From NCBI RefSeq assembly GCF_000428905.1, contig NZ_KE386815.1, positions 62,001 to 126,000 of the forward strand: a stretch of 64,000 nucleotides of DNA, given 5' to 3'. The translations under genes were made by a program, and so were the position numbers. The DNA comes from Brumicola pallidula DSM 14239 = ACAM 615. Its GTDB lineage: Bacteria > Pseudomonadota > Gammaproteobacteria > Enterobacterales > Alteromonadaceae. This document shows positions 27,311-37,894 of this stretch, in pieces; position 1 is the first letter of the stretch, and every line of letters begins with the position of its first letter. The notes beneath the pieces were generated by a model that was given only the letters and a program-made list of their open reading frames with translations, was not told the DNA's origin and did not search any database.

Positions 27311-30300
27311 ATCAGGTGCACCGGATGTTGCAAATGCGGATAAACCATAACCACGCTGCATGCCTTGATCCTTAACAAACACCGCCATGCTTAGTGGTGG
27401 AACGGTAAATGTACCGTTACCCGACGCATCCGCACCCTCAGAGAATGACGCACCGCGCACGACTGGGTCAACAGAGTCTGCAAGTATTGTATGCAGTTTG
27501 AAACCCTTTGCCGTTAGTACCTCAATAGACTTCTCTTCGTAGCCTGTGTTGATCACAATAGCTAATGCATCATACTTTGGATCTAGGTCAGATAGCATCG
27601 CATCGGTGTTTGCAGACACACCATCATCAACGCTCATGACGATCAAACCTTGCTGTTGGCGTGAACCAATGTTGTGAAACCCTACTCGCGCTTTAATATC
27701 TGCAGCGGTCGTTAAGCGGAACAATTTACTGTCAGTACGAATACTTAGGTATTCTTGGAATACTTCTGCTGCAAACTCAATGTTTGACATACTTGCAGCA
27801 CGCTCTGGCGAAAACATGAAGGTAGAAATGGTATCCCACATCCCTTGATTGTCTTCTGCTAAAGGTAAACCAACATTCCAATTGTTTGTTTCATAGGTAA
27901 AGTCGATACGGCTGAACCAATCGCCTGAATCATAGGTATTGCGATCCATTGACTTCGAACGCAGAAAGTCGCCGCCCATTTGTAAGAAAGGAATACCTTG
28001 CGACAGCATAGGTATACCGATACCGATATTTTGTGCGCGTATTCTTTCTTCTAAAGTAAGATTAGCAGGTAGGTTATAATTATATTGATCCCATAATGAT
28101 TCATTATCGTGCTTAGACACATAGTTAATGATATCAGCAGGGTCCAATGCATAACCGCCCAACGAGCTAGTTTCCGTTGCGTTGCCGCCTGAGGTCTCTA
28201 ACACAAAGTCAGTCAGGGTGCCGGCCATCGACATCTTAACGATGTCTTGATCGGTCATTGCTGTTACTAAACTCACTTCGCCGGCACTTTCTAAACGACT
28301 TGTTCTAGTGCCATTATAGAAAATATTACCGCGACGAATACCTTCACGAATGCGGTCATTATAAGTACCAATTTCAGTGCCAGCCATATTAATCTGATTA
28401 GCCTGCTCGTAGCCACGATCTTGACGTATCCAACCTTCACCATAGAAGTAGTTATCTGCATCTAGCTCACGTATTTTGGCATACAGGTCAACCATTGTTT
28501 GCTTAGTTGCCTGGCTCATGATGTCGAAGCGGAAGCCATCGAACTTATAATGTTCAGTCCAAAGAAGTAATGAATCTTCCATGAATTTTTCCATCATACG
28601 ATTGCGCGGCTCTGTATCATCACAGCAAGTTTCGCGAACAATTGCACCACTATCCACTTCATATCTGTGGTAGTAACCAGGGACAACTTTATCGAATACT
28701 GAGTTTTCAAACAAACCAGACGCATTAGTATGGTTATACACAACATCAAGCACCACGCGAAGTCCGACTTCATGCAGCGACTGATTCATTGCCCGCATTT
28801 CAATTATACGCTCAACGCCATCAGGGTTAGATGAGTAACTGCCCTCAGGTGCATTAAAGTGCTTAGGATCATAACCCCAGTTGAATTGGTCAATATCGCG
28901 CAACTGTTGCGACAGTGCTTGCGCAGCACCTGGCTCCGACAACACATTGAAGCTATTGTAAAGCTCACCAATTGTAATATCACGAGGCGTGTTATCACGA
29001 CAAACTGGCGCAGTTGGCTTTAATGCACACACTTGCTGCACGGTACTTGAAAAATTAACCGTTTTGCTCGTATCTTCATTAATTGTCGCAATATCGTTTA
29101 CTGGTAGCATATGAAAATGCGTTAACCCTTTCGATGCTAGCTTAGCCAAATGCTGCATTGGGGCAGACTCTTTTTCCGTAAACGCAAGGTACTTACCACG
29201 ATTTACTTCCGTTGTAGAGGCATCTAGTGCACTAAAATCACGAATATGACCTTCGTATAAAACCGCGTCTTCTGGATCAGTAATGGTAGGAATATCATGC
29301 GTATCCCATCCTTCTGGCTTTAGATCGTCGTCTGTTAAATTAACAAACTGTGAAAAGCGGCCATTTAGCGCTAAACCAACCGAATACGGATCTGTTACGT
29401 CTAGCACTTCTATTTTCTCATTTTCAGGATGATAAACGGTCACTTCAAAACGATACAACTGGCGATCTATATCCATAGAGCCGGCATATGACCATATACC
29501 CGTTGCGGCATCAAGCGTCATCGGGTTAGTTGATTGTAATCGCTTATCAGCAGCATACAGTTTAAGCGCAACGTTAGTTGCTGTTGGTGCCCATACTCTA
29601 ACTTCAATACCAGAATCAGTATAAACAGGTCCTAGGACCGCCTCATCAGCATCGTTTTCACCCATCGTATACAGCTGGTCCAACACATTAGGGATTTGAA
29701 TGCGAGTAGCGGCGACAAGTTTACCTTCGTTGTCATATGCACCAAGTACCGCCTGCGTTTTTAATACCGCTTTTGCATCCTCAACTGTCCATTCACCTGC
29801 AAACGCTGGTAACTGGGCTAAATGCGGCGCTATCAACTTTTGATCATCTGTTAAATCAACTTCGGTTAATTCAGCAACGGTTCCGTTCAAGCCTGTTGCC
29901 ACCGTCACAGCAAGACTTGCATCTGCTGAGTAGTGCAGCTTAACTGAATCGACCAGACCAAAATCAACATCCCATAGTATGGACGTTGCGTCTAGCCAAT
30001 GTGCCTGAGCGCCATCAATGGATACTGGCTGTTCACCTAAGGAGTCAATCGGAAATTCATACAACGTAGCGACACCTGAGAAGGTGAAGTTCATACGCGC
30101 AAAACGTTCATCTTCTGGCTGTTGTAGCTTGGCTTGAAAGTCACCGCCGCCTAATTCTTTACCCGCATCATCGGTACCGATGTGAACAATGAAGTTGTGG
30201 CAAGCACCAGTCGTTAACGCATAACCGGGTTTTAAATCAAGAAGCCAGTAGGCACCATAGGTTGGATCGATACCCGTATGCACGCGACCATTATCCCAAG

Positions 30301-30697
30301 CAGTATCTGCATCCGCATAGGCATTGCATGCATCGTCGCTCCATGTGTGTAGTCGGTAGCCTTCATATGAAGGATCAGATGGGCTGTTGTCCGCACCCAC
30401 TGCTGCACGGTTATAATACAAAACAGCTTGGTCTGGCCCAGGGAAAGCAACGGGTGGTGCTAATTCTGGATTAAAACCCACAACACACGCATCATTTGCA
30501 GCGTTCGGCACGGTAGGCGCCGCACAAACGATAGGAGGTGGAGGAACACATCCCGATCCATCCGAGTTAGGAATATTTGGTACGTTGCAGGTTAACGCAA
30601 CCTGCCCCGACTCCACATCTGAGCCACCGCACCCTGACAATACGAATATTGACAAGATAACAGCAGCATAGCTGATGATACTTTTACGACTAAACAT
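26303..30697 (-). CDS. Pullulanase-type GH13 lipoprotein with three C-terminal SusE/F-like modules
   Basis: Debranching enzyme cutting alpha-1,6 bonds in pullulan or branched maltodextrin, anchored by a lipobox (VLSGC, about residue 22). A CBM41-like N-terminal module carries YYNRAA...YEGYRLHTW. A CBM48-like region precedes the GH13 barrel with nucleophile D725 (GFRFDIMS), acid/base E754 (YFYGEGWI) and D864 (SKHDNES). The C-terminus has three tandem modules of about 113 residues, each opening with LRGxMNGWG or IRGSLNGWG, like starch-binding repeats of SusE/F. The longest frame starts at 30781, overlapping the TonB receptor stop as ATGA. I prefer ATG 30697 because GGAG lies 9 nt upstream and it gives a normal-length lipoprotein signal. 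Second gene of the receptor operon. Confidence 0.88.
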   Translation of the reverse strand: MFSRKSIISYAAVILSIFVLSGCGGSDVESGQVALTCNVPNIPNSDGSGCVPPPPIVCAAPTVPNAANDACVVGFNPELAPPVAFPGPDQAVLYYNRAAVGADNSPSDPSYEGYRLHTWSDDACNAYADADTAWDNGRVHTGIDPTYGAYWLLDLKPGYALTTGACHNFIVHIGTDDAGKELGGGDFQAKLQQPEDERFARMNFTFSGVATLYEFPIDSLGEQPVSIDGAQAHWLDATSILWDVDFGLVDSVKLHYSADASLAVTVATGLNGTVAELTEVDLTDDQKLIAPHLAQLPAFAGEWTVEDAKAVLKTQAVLGAYDNEGKLVAATRIQIPNVLDQLYTMGENDADEAVLGPVYTDSGIEVRVWAPTATNVALKLYAADKRLQSTNPMTLDAATGIWSYAGSMDIDRQLYRFEVTVYHPENEKIEVLDVTDPYSVGLALNGRFSQFVNLTDDDLKPEGWDTHDIPTITDPEDAVLYEGHIRDFSALDASTTEVNRGKYLAFTEKESAPMQHLAKLASKGLTHFHMLPVNDIATINEDTSKTVNFSSTVQQVCALKPTAPVCRDNTPRDITIGELYNSFNVLSEPGAAQALSQQLRDIDQFNWGYDPKHFNAPEGSYSSNPDGVERIIEMRAMNQSLHEVGLRVVLDVVYNHTNASGLFENSVFDKVVPGYYHRYEVDSGAIVRETCCDDTEPRNRMMEKFMEDSLLLWTEHYKFDGFRFDIMSQATKQTMVDLYAKIRELDADNYFYGEGWIRQDRGYEQANQINMAGTEIGTYNDRIREGIRRGNIFYNGTRTSRLESAGEVSLVTAMTDQDIVKMSMAGTLTDFVLETSGGNATETSSLGGYALDPADIINYVSKHDNESLWDQYNYNLPANLTLEERIRAQNIGIGIPMLSQGIPFLQMGGDFLRSKSMDRNTYDSGDWFSRIDFTYETNNWNVGLPLAEDNQGMWDTISTFMFSPERAASMSNIEFAAEVFQEYLSIRTDSKLFRLTTAADIKARVGFHNIGSRQQQGLIVMSVDDGVSANTDAMLSDLDPKYDALAIVINTGYEEKSIEVLTAKGFKLHTILADSVDPVVRGASFSEGADASGNGTFTVPPLSMAVFVKDQGMQRGYGLSAFATSGAPDIVPFGDTAVYLRGEMNGWGEADAMSYKGDGVYEVAIALTGETTYAFKIASADWSSVDYGNNADPEVTEALEKDVFSGQGNMTFTPSVDASYVFSFNARDADAATLTIVNEEPYVGNPIFLRGGMNGWGLDNEFSYDGGRLYSVAVDLGAEEYQFKVANEGWAAPNLGAFSEDDADDLVVLGQDLPLIENGSNIVIDVAEAGKYVFIFDSTNVDEPKIRVFNEQFFGANTVFIRGSLNGWGETDPLVYQGAGVYTVNINLDGADVNFKVATSDWATYNLGAVAEDTAAVTLGEPKVMFQDGNSANLTIAAPAAGLYQFKVQGPDAKSPKVTVTPVE

Positions 30698-30777
30698 AGG
30701 TGAACACTCCAATGTCATACTTTTGTTGCGGCCTAAAGGAAGGCCTATTTTAAACAGTGACGTTAAATTAGTTATTT

Positions 30778-33700
30778 TCATAGTGAGTACGTTAGCCCCA
30801 AGAAGAATTGAGTACCAAAGTACTGAATAGTGCCGGTGCGAGCTTCGTTACCAAAGTAACTTTTGGTCGGCGCATCCGTTAAGTTATTCACTTGGAACAA
30901 AATACCGAGGTTTTCATTCACTTCGTAGCTTGCTTGATAGTCAATAATAAGCTCAGAATCAAAATTAACGACCTGATCATTGACGGCAACTTGCTTGGAT
31001 ACAAAGGGGTCTCGGTAACGCGCGCTGACGCGAGTTTCAAAACCGTCGTTCTCCCAAAACAGCGTGCCGGACAATACTTGCTTGCTCAAACCAGGCAGTA
31101 AGGTGGAGAAAACGCCATCATTTTCACTTGCTCGTTTAATAATCTCAGTTTCGGTGTATGAGTAACTTGCACTAACACCCAAACCAGACCACAGTCCTGG
31201 TAAATTGCTGTACACTTCTGTGTATGACAATTCAAGACCCCGAATATAGCCGCCTCGAGCGTTATTTTCAGCCGTTGTGTAGGCGCCATCAATCACCGGA
31301 ACACTCACAAAAACTTGCTCGCCTAATTCATCCAACACGGGTTGAGCTTCGTCCTCATCCGTAAAAACAGGAATATCAATTGAGGTAGGAACAATAAATC
31401 CATTAGCGGCAAAATCGTAAGGATCGGTTTTACTTCTATCAACAAATGACTGAATATCTTTGTAATAAAGCGCGGCAATTAGTGCACCGTCAGAGTCATC
31501 AAAGTAATACTCGTAAGAGATGTCGTACTGATTCGCGTAGAAAGGACGCAAGTAAGGGCTATTATCGCTTTGACCCGACAATCTAGCTTCACCAACCACC
31601 GTAACTTCGCCGGTATCAATATTTTGACTCGCTGACGGTTCTGAAACCTGCACACCGGTATTGGCAAACATTTCATTGATCGGGGCTCTCCCCATCACTT
31701 TTGCAGCGGCGAAACGCACTAACTGGTTACTGGTCAATTTAAACGTTAAGTTCAATGACGGCAGATAATCAGTGTAGGTGTCTTCTAATATCACGGGGCG
31801 GAACGTATCCACAGCTAGGCCAATGTCATCAGTAATGATTTGGGCACCAGATTCAGGATCACCGCCCACGTTTTGTAAGAAAGTAGATGCTTGTTTGGTA
31901 TCGACCATTCTTACACCAATATTACCGGTAACTGGAATACCGGCTAACTCCATGTCGAGATTAGCCATAATGTAAGCGGAATTTACTTCTTCATAAACTT
32001 CACCACTTTGCAAAACAGACCATGAAGTATCAGTACGTGGATCGCCATCAGGTGGGTTTAAGACGCCATCGAAACCGCCCCAGCTTTGAACCGGTTGCGG
32101 CACGCCACCTGGAAACCATGCATCAAGTGCTTTGTCTAAATCAATCGCTAAGTAACTAGGGAAGTATGAAAACTCACCTTCCCAGTTAACCACGCTAACC
32201 ATATCTTCAGTAAGGCGCAACGGTGGCTGGCTTCTTGAGAAACCCGAATCACTGCCATATTCAAACACGGAACGGTCATTGGTATATGCACGATCAGAGT
32301 AGCGCGCACCAAACTCAATAGAACGAACCCAGTTGTTATCTAATTGATAGGTAAAATCAAGGCGATATGCATCTAATTCGTCTGAGTTTTGGAATGGATA
32401 AATACCATATTTAGACACCATTACCTTGTTTAAATCGATGAAATCACCCGCTTGGTTAAAGCCTAAGTCAGGTAAATCCAATCCATTCAATAAATAACTG
32501 ATGGAGATATTCTCATCTAATACCGGCGCTAGCGCATTGGCATCTTCCGCAACCAGTGACCACAGTAGACCGTTTCTGAAATCACTTTTAGCAGAGGAAT
32601 GAGAAATATCAAAGGACATCGTCCAGTCATCGTTTATGTCCCACTTACCATTGAGCCCTAAACTGCGAACTTCATCAATGTCTTGATTATCATCATTGAC
32701 CAGTTCAACTCGGGTATTGGCTCCACGATCACGATTAAAGGTACCACCTATAACGTCGTTTCCAACAATAGTCGGATTGGCAATAGTCACATTGGGCGCT
32801 TCAAGCTTGACTCGAAAACCACGTGCAAATTCTTCTGATTCAAACTTGCTTAAGAACGCATCGGCTTTGAGCACAAAGTTATCGACTGGGGCCCACTCAA
32901 TCGCGGCCATATAACCATTTCGAGTTTCAGCACCGCCGGCATGCTGCATTTCAAAGCCTTCAGTGATGTTTTCACATTCACCGCACTGTCCTAAGACTGG
33001 GCGACTTGGGTCAAGATTGCCGGTATCATTTGCAACAAAATCGACGTCTTTTTCACGATTATAGGCTAACCCGATAAACTGTGTTGACACACTGGGCTGG
33101 TACAACTTCGCGTAGCCAAGAGCAACGCCCAAGGTGTCTTCTAAGAATTTGCCTTGATAAGCAAAGCTGATCCTGTGGCCAAACTCATCTGCATCCGCAA
33201 CTTCGCTAGCACGGTCGTTATACATGCCTCGTACGTTTGCGTTGAAGGTGTGTTGTTTGTCGTTAGATAAGGGACTGGCTGTTTTTAATTCAACAGTACC
33301 AGCTACACCGCCTTCTAATAAAGAGGCTTTAGGTGACTTATATACCGCAGCTGAACTAATTAACTCTGATGGGTATTGATCGAATTCAATCGACCGACTG
33401 CCGCTGGTTGACACTTGCTCTCTGCCATTAAGCGTAGAGAAGACAAAATCACCAGACAAACCACGAATGTTAATCTCTGCAGCTTGGCCACCGGTTCTTA
33501 CTGCAGATATACCCGGTAAACGTGTAAGCGCATCAGCCATTGAAACATCCGGTAGTCCGCCCAAGTCATCAGCTGAGATTTGCTCTGATACCGTGTCGCT
33601 GAATCGTTTTTGATTAAGCGACTTGATCAGGCTGGATCTAAAACCAACAACCTCAATTTTCTCAATTTTTTCTTCTGCACTCTCTTCCGTCTGATTCTCT

Positions 33701-33804
33701 TGCGAAGTTTCAGCGGTTTGCTGTGCATAAAGGGGCAAACTACCAATCATCATTCCGCTAGCGACTAAGGCTGCGGTAATCAAGCTGGGTTTGAATTTAG
33801 TCAT
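30778..33804 (-). CDS. TonB-dependent outer-membrane receptor (maltodextrin type)
   Basis: A 1008-residue outer-membrane active transporter. Signal peptide (residues 1-27, ending LYAQQ), an acidic linker, a TonB box-like IEKIEVVGF (about 48-56), a plug domain (DALTRLPGISAVRTGG, INIRGLSGDFVFSTLNGRE) and a long beta-barrel ending in an aromatic/hydrophobic strand (QFFLGLTYSL). The type resembles the large Xanthomonas/Caulobacter carbohydrate receptors. First gene of an operon with the pullulanase, with a LacI-type palindrome about 128 bp upstream. Substrate maltodextrin is inferred from the neighbours, not from the sequence itself. Confidence 0.88.
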   Translation of the reverse strand: MTKFKPSLITAALVASGMMIGSLPLYAQQTAETSQENQTEESAEEKIEKIEVVGFRSSLIKSLNQKRFSDTVSEQISADDLGGLPDVSMADALTRLPGISAVRTGGQAAEINIRGLSGDFVFSTLNGREQVSTSGSRSIEFDQYPSELISSAAVYKSPKASLLEGGVAGTVELKTASPLSNDKQHTFNANVRGMYNDRASEVADADEFGHRISFAYQGKFLEDTLGVALGYAKLYQPSVSTQFIGLAYNREKDVDFVANDTGNLDPSRPVLGQCGECENITEGFEMQHAGGAETRNGYMAAIEWAPVDNFVLKADAFLSKFESEEFARGFRVKLEAPNVTIANPTIVGNDVIGGTFNRDRGANTRVELVNDDNQDIDEVRSLGLNGKWDINDDWTMSFDISHSSAKSDFRNGLLWSLVAEDANALAPVLDENISISYLLNGLDLPDLGFNQAGDFIDLNKVMVSKYGIYPFQNSDELDAYRLDFTYQLDNNWVRSIEFGARYSDRAYTNDRSVFEYGSDSGFSRSQPPLRLTEDMVSVVNWEGEFSYFPSYLAIDLDKALDAWFPGGVPQPVQSWGGFDGVLNPPDGDPRTDTSWSVLQSGEVYEEVNSAYIMANLDMELAGIPVTGNIGVRMVDTKQASTFLQNVGGDPESGAQIITDDIGLAVDTFRPVILEDTYTDYLPSLNLTFKLTSNQLVRFAAAKVMGRAPINEMFANTGVQVSEPSASQNIDTGEVTVVGEARLSGQSDNSPYLRPFYANQYDISYEYYFDDSDGALIAALYYKDIQSFVDRSKTDPYDFAANGFIVPTSIDIPVFTDEDEAQPVLDELGEQVFVSVPVIDGAYTTAENNARGGYIRGLELSYTEVYSNLPGLWSGLGVSASYSYTETEIIKRASENDGVFSTLLPGLSKQVLSGTLFWENDGFETRVSARYRDPFVSKQVAVNDQVVNFDSELIIDYQASYEVNENLGILFQVNNLTDAPTKSYFGNEARTGTIQYFGTQFFLGLTYSL

Positions 33805-33931
33805 ATTTGTATCCCATTACTGTTGAGTGTGACGCTTCCCTGCTTTATCAGACTTTTTAGCTGATGACGCAAGTGCGCCTATTTGTACTGGGATCAGATG
33901 TTACATTCTTGTGAGTTCTTTTAACATTAGG

Positions 33932-33945
33932 TGCATACGTATTCA
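33932..33945. promoter_or_regulatory. Candidate LacI-type operator 3 (TGCATACGTATTCA)
   Basis: Identical over 14 bp to operator 1 at 12697 and located 128-141 bp upstream of the receptor ATG, at a position suited to repression of the receptor-pullulanase transcript. The rest of the 33805-34114 gap is AT-rich, with no gene visible. Confidence 0.75.
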
Positions 33946-34114
33946 TTACATAAGGCAACATTTAGTTAACAAAAATGCGAATTAATAGGGCTATTTCATT
34001 ATAAGCTGACTAGATGCTTAGATTTTTTGAAACAAAAACATAAGCTTAGAATTATTACAAAACATTTTTATTTACAATTTAATAACACGGGTATTTATTT
34101 TCATTTTTATAAGA

Positions 34115-34147
34115 CAAAAAAACCTGCTAACAACAGCAGGTTTTTTT
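34115..34147. terminator. Terminator at the end of the sdh-suc cluster
   Basis: AAAAAACCTGCT and AGCAGGTTTTTTT form a perfect stem around a 6-nt loop, 22 nt after the sucD stop. Confidence 0.9.
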
Positions 34148-34168
34148 AATCAAACTTACAGTACTAAA

Positions 34169-35041
34169 TTACCAACCGGTAATTTCACGTAAACCTTTAC
34201 CAATCTCAGCAAGTGAACGGACAGTCTTAACGCCAGCCGCTTCTAACGCTTTAAACTTCTCGTCAGCTGTGCCTTTGCCGCCAGCAATGATTGCGCCAGC
34301 ATGTCCCATACGCTTACCAGGAGGTGCTGTAACGCCAGCAATGTAAGAAACAACAGGCTTAGTCACATGTGATTTAATATATTCAGCAGCTTCTTCTTCC
34401 GCCGTTCCGCCAATTTCACCAATCATCACGATTGCTTCAGTTGCTGGATCTTCTTGGAACAACTTCAAAATATCAATGAAGTTAGAACCCGGAATTGGAT
34501 CACCACCAATACCAACACAAGTTGACTGGCCAAAGCCTTCGTCGGTCGTTTGCTTAACCGCTTCATAGGTTAATGTACCAGAACGAGAAACAATACCCAC
34601 TTTACCTGGCTTGTGAATGTGACCAGGCATGATGCCGATCTTACATTCACCTGGAGTGATAACACCCGGACAGTTTGGACCAATCATACGCGCGCCTTTT
34701 TGGTCCACGTATTCTTTAACATAGAGCATATCGATGGTTGGGATACCTTCGGTGATACAAACCACTAATTCGATACCAGCATCTACTGCTTCAATAATTG
34801 AATCTTTGCAAAATGGTGCAGGTACATAAATAACAGTTGCCGTAGCCCCTGTTGATTCAACTGCTTCTTTCACTGTATTGAATACAGGAAGACCTAAATG
34901 CGAAGTACCACCTTTACCAGGCGTTACACCACCAACCATTTGCGTTCCATAAGCAATTGCTTGTTCTGAATGAAAAGTACCTTGTCCGCCAGTGAAACCT
35001 TGGCAGATAACTTTAGTGTCTTTATTAATTAATACTGACAT
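34169..35041 (-). CDS. sucD: Succinyl-CoA synthetase alpha subunit
   Basis: Alpha subunit of the TCA-cycle enzyme that converts succinyl-CoA and ADP/GDP to succinate, CoA and ATP/GTP. The CoA-binding Rossmann domain begins with [19 protein letters not shown]. The phosphorylated active-site His lies in [10 protein letters not shown] (about residue 246). Length 290 equals the usual 289-290. Its ATG overlaps the sucC stop by one base (TAATG), so translation is coupled. Last gene of the sdhCDAB-sucABCD series, followed by a strong terminator. Confidence 0.97.
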   Translation of the reverse strand: MSVLINKDTKVICQGFTGGQGTFHSEQAIAYGTQMVGGVTPGKGGTSHLGLPVFNTVKEAVESTGATATVIYVPAPFCKDSIIEAVDAGIELVVCITEGIPTIDMLYVKEYVDQKGARMIGPNCPGVITPGECKIGIMPGHIHKPGKVGIVSRSGTLTYEAVKQTTDEGFGQSTCVGIGGDPIPGSNFIDILKLFQEDPATEAIVMIGEIGGTAEEEAAEYIKSHVTKPVVSYIAGVTAPPGKRMGHAGAIIAGGKGTADEKFKALEAAGVKTVRSLAEIGKGLREITGW

Positions 35042-36207
35042 TATTTGCCCTCCGCAGCAGCAACAACTTTAAGCGCAGCATCCGTCAATGACTCTGCAGC
35101 AATTATATCCAAACCAGAACCAGCAAGCACCTCACGGCCTAGTTCGGCATTTGTACCTTCAAGACGAACAATTACTGGTACATTAACACCCACTTCTTTA
35201 ACTGCACCGATAATACCTTCAGCAATCATATCGCAACGTACGATACCACCGAAAATATTAACCAATACGGCTTTAACTTTGCTGTCTGATAAAATAATCT
35301 TAAATGCTTCAGCAACACGTTCTTTAGTTGCACCGCCCCCAACATCAAGGAAGTTTGCAGGGCTGCCGCCATGCAAGTTAACGATATCCATGGTTCCCAT
35401 TGCTAAGCCTGCGCCATTAACCATACAACCGACATTCCCGTCTAGGGCAACATAGTTCAATTCAAATCTAGCCGCATGCGCTTCACGTGCGTCCTCTTGA
35501 GATGGATCGTTCATATCACGTACTTTAGGCTGACGATATAATGCATTACCATCGACGCCCAATTTAGCATCTAAGCAATGCAGATCGCCATCAGCCTTGA
35601 TTACTAGTGGGTTGATTTCAATCATCGCTAGGTCAAGATCTTCAAACATCTTAGCCAAACCCATGAAGATAGTAGTGAACTGACGAATTTGAACACCCTT
35701 CAGGCCTAACTTGAATGCGATCTCTCTAGCTTGGAATGGCTGAGCACCGACTAATGGATCAATTTCAGCTTTCAGAATTTTTTCCGGTGTTTGTTCAGCC
35801 ACAGTCTCAATTTCAACACCACCTTCGGTAGATGCCATGAAAATGATCCTACGCGACGTTCTATCAACTACTGCGCCGAGATATAATTCTTGAGCGATAT
35901 CAGTGCATGTTTCAACAAGAATCTTACTGACCGGCTGACCCTTTTCATCTGTTTGGTACGTAACTAAGTTTTTACCAAGCCAGTTTTCAGCGAAAGCTCT
36001 AATGTCAGCTTTATCTTTAACTAGTTTCACACCGCCGGCTTTACCGCGACCTCCAGCGTGTACTTGACATTTAACTACCCATTCAGTTCCGCCAATGCGG
36101 TCTGCAGCTTCAACAGCAGCTTGGGGAGTCTCAGCAGCGTATCCTTCAGATACTGGCAAACCGTATTCTTTGAATAGTTGTTTGCCTTGGTATTCATGCA
36201 AATTCAT
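35041..36207 (-). CDS. sucC: Succinyl-CoA synthetase beta subunit
   Basis: ATP-grasp beta subunit pairing with SucD. It starts [18 protein letters not shown], has the nucleotide-binding [11 protein letters not shown] (about residues 50-60) and the C-terminal flavodoxin-like domain with [10 protein letters not shown]. The length of 388 matches E. coli. It follows sucB after a 172-bp gap that contains a hairpin (36320-36342), so its level may be set separately from sucAB. Confidence 0.97.
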   Translation of the reverse strand: MNLHEYQGKQLFKEYGLPVSEGYAAETPQAAVEAADRIGGTEWVVKCQVHAGGRGKAGGVKLVKDKADIRAFAENWLGKNLVTYQTDEKGQPVSKILVETCTDIAQELYLGAVVDRTSRRIIFMASTEGGVEIETVAEQTPEKILKAEIDPLVGAQPFQAREIAFKLGLKGVQIRQFTTIFMGLAKMFEDLDLAMIEINPLVIKADGDLHCLDAKLGVDGNALYRQPKVRDMNDPSQEDAREAHAARFELNYVALDGNVGCMVNGAGLAMGTMDIVNLHGGSPANFLDVGGGATKERVAEAFKIILSDSKVKAVLVNIFGGIVRCDMIAEGIIGAVKEVGVNVPVIVRLEGTNAELGREVLAGSGLDIIAAESLTDAALKVVAAAEGK

Positions 36208-36319
36208 GTTGATTTATCCGATTTTATTTAATAGAAAAGCCGCCGTTGATTCCTTCGAAAAGTACTATGGGCGACTTGTTTTGCTTAGCTAAATTCTATC
36301 ACAAACTTAGCCTCATCAC

Positions 36320-36342
36320 AGGTGATAAAGCCGTTATCACCT
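36320..36342. other. Intercistronic inverted repeat between sucB and sucC
   Basis: AGGTGATAA and TTATCACCT form a perfect 9-bp stem with a 5-nt loop. On the minus (transcribed) strand no U tract follows directly, so it resembles an RNA processing/stability hairpin more than a classic terminator; the T-run lies on the plus side. Confidence 0.5.
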
Positions 36343-36379
36343 GGGTTTTTCGATTCAAAACTCGTTGTTAACTTAAAAT

Positions 36380-37885
36380 TTACACATCAAGTAACAAACG
36401 AGTTGGGTCTTCTAACATTTCTTTAACAGTGACTAAGAACCCAACCGACTCTTTACCATCGACTATTCGATGATCATAAGATAATGCCAAATACATCATT
36501 GGTAGTATTTCAACTTTGCCATTCACAGCCATTGGGCGGTCTTGGATTTTATGCATTCCCAAAATCGCACTTTGTGGTGGATTGATAATTGGTGTTGACA
36601 TTAAAGAACCAAATACACCGCCATTGGTGATAGTGAAATTACCGCCTTGCAGGTCAGACAGTGCTAGCTTGCCATCGCGACCTTTAAGCGCTAGCTCTTT
36701 AATTCCTTTTTCAACGCCAGCCATACCCAGAGTATCAGTATCACGCAAAATAGGTGTCACTAAGCCACGTGGTGTAGAAACCGCAATAGATATGTCGAAG
36801 TAGTTGTGGTAACAAATGTCGTCACCATCAATTGATGCGTTAACTTCAGGGAAACGTTTTAGTGCTTCAGTGACGGCCTTAACGTAGAAAGACATAAAAC
36901 CTAAGCGGATACCATGACGCTTTTCAAAGCTCTCTTGGTATTGCTTACGCAAATCCATGATTGGCTTCATATTAACTTCATTAAAAGTGGTCAACATTGC
37001 TGTCGTATTTTTTGCTTCCATTAGACGGTTAGCAATTGTTTTGCGCAAACGTGTCATTGGTACGCGTTTTTCAGTGCGCTCGCCTGCGGCCACAGATGGC
37101 GCAGCACTTGGGGTTGGTGACGAGGCTGATGCTACAGGAGCTGGTGCTTTTAAATGCTTTTCAACGTCTTCTTTAGTTATTCTGCCGCCTTTGCCCGTGC
37201 CTTTAACCTTACTAGCATCAACACCTTTTTCAGCAAGTAATCGACGAACCGAGGGACTTAACGCGTCCGAATCACTTTCATCCTCTTGCTCGGCAACTAC
37301 GTTTGCCGCTGCAGGCGCTGATGTTGCTGCTGCAGTTCCAGCAACAAAGTTCGCAATAATCGCTTCTGCAAGGACTGTTTCACCCTCTTGTGCCAAAATC
37401 TCAGAAATTGAACCATCAGCCGGTGCAACAACCTCTAGTACCACTTTGTCAGTTTCAATATCAACCAAGTTTTGGTCTCTTTTTACTGCTTGTCCAGGTT
37501 GAACGTGCCAAGTAGCTATTGTTGCATCAGCAACAGATTCTGGTAACACAGGAACTTTAATCGCAGTTACTGCGCCTGAGGCTGCTGGTGCTGCAGATTC
37601 TGACGCTGCTGCTGGTGCTTGAGTTTCCGGAGTTGCTTTAGCAGCACCTCCCTCTTCCACTTTACCGATGACTTGCTCACCTAAAACGGTATCACCTTCA
37701 CCATGTATAATTTCTGATAAGACGCCGTCTTCGGGTGCTACTACTTCCAATACTACTTTGTCAGTCTCAATATCAACCAGATTTTGGTCTCTGGTAACAG
37801 TATCGCCAGCTTTAACATGCCAAGTTGCGATTGTTGCATCTGCTACTGATTCAGGTAATACGGGAACTTTTATTTCAATTGTCAT
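36380..37885 (-). CDS. sucB: 2-oxoglutarate dehydrogenase E2 (dihydrolipoyl succinyltransferase) with two lipoyl domains
   Basis: E2 core of the 2-oxoglutarate dehydrogenase complex. Two lipoyl domains are visible (about residues 2-77 and 107-182), each with a lipoylation site ETDKVVLEV, joined by Ala/Pro-rich linkers. They are followed by an E3/E1-binding segment ([14 protein letters not shown], about 207-242) and the acyltransferase domain with SYDHRIVDG (H472). E. coli SucB has one lipoyl domain and about 405 residues; this one has 501. The two lipoyl copies agree in protein but differ at many third codon positions, so the duplication is old. It starts 9 nt after sucA. Confidence 0.95.
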   Translation of the reverse strand: MTIEIKVPVLPESVADATIATWHVKAGDTVTRDQNLVDIETDKVVLEVVAPEDGVLSEIIHGEGDTVLGEQVIGKVEEGGAAKATPETQAPAAASESAAPAASGAVTAIKVPVLPESVADATIATWHVQPGQAVKRDQNLVDIETDKVVLEVVAPADGSISEILAQEGETVLAEAIIANFVAGTAAATSAPAAANVVAEQEDESDSDALSPSVRRLLAEKGVDASKVKGTGKGGRITKEDVEKHLKAPAPVASASSPTPSAAPSVAAGERTEKRVPMTRLRKTIANRLMEAKNTTAMLTTFNEVNMKPIMDLRKQYQESFEKRHGIRLGFMSFYVKAVTEALKRFPEVNASIDGDDICYHNYFDISIAVSTPRGLVTPILRDTDTLGMAGVEKGIKELALKGRDGKLALSDLQGGNFTITNGGVFGSLMSTPIINPPQSAILGMHKIQDRPMAVNGKVEILPMMYLALSYDHRIVDGKESVGFLVTVKEMLEDPTRLLLDV

Positions 37886-37894
37886 CTGGGTTCC

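Noticed and set aside
30698-30781. ATG at 30781 overlapping the TonB receptor stop as the pullulanase start
   Set aside because: It would place about 28 polar residues before the lipoprotein signal; the ATG at 30697 has GGAG and gives a normal signal. It remains possible.
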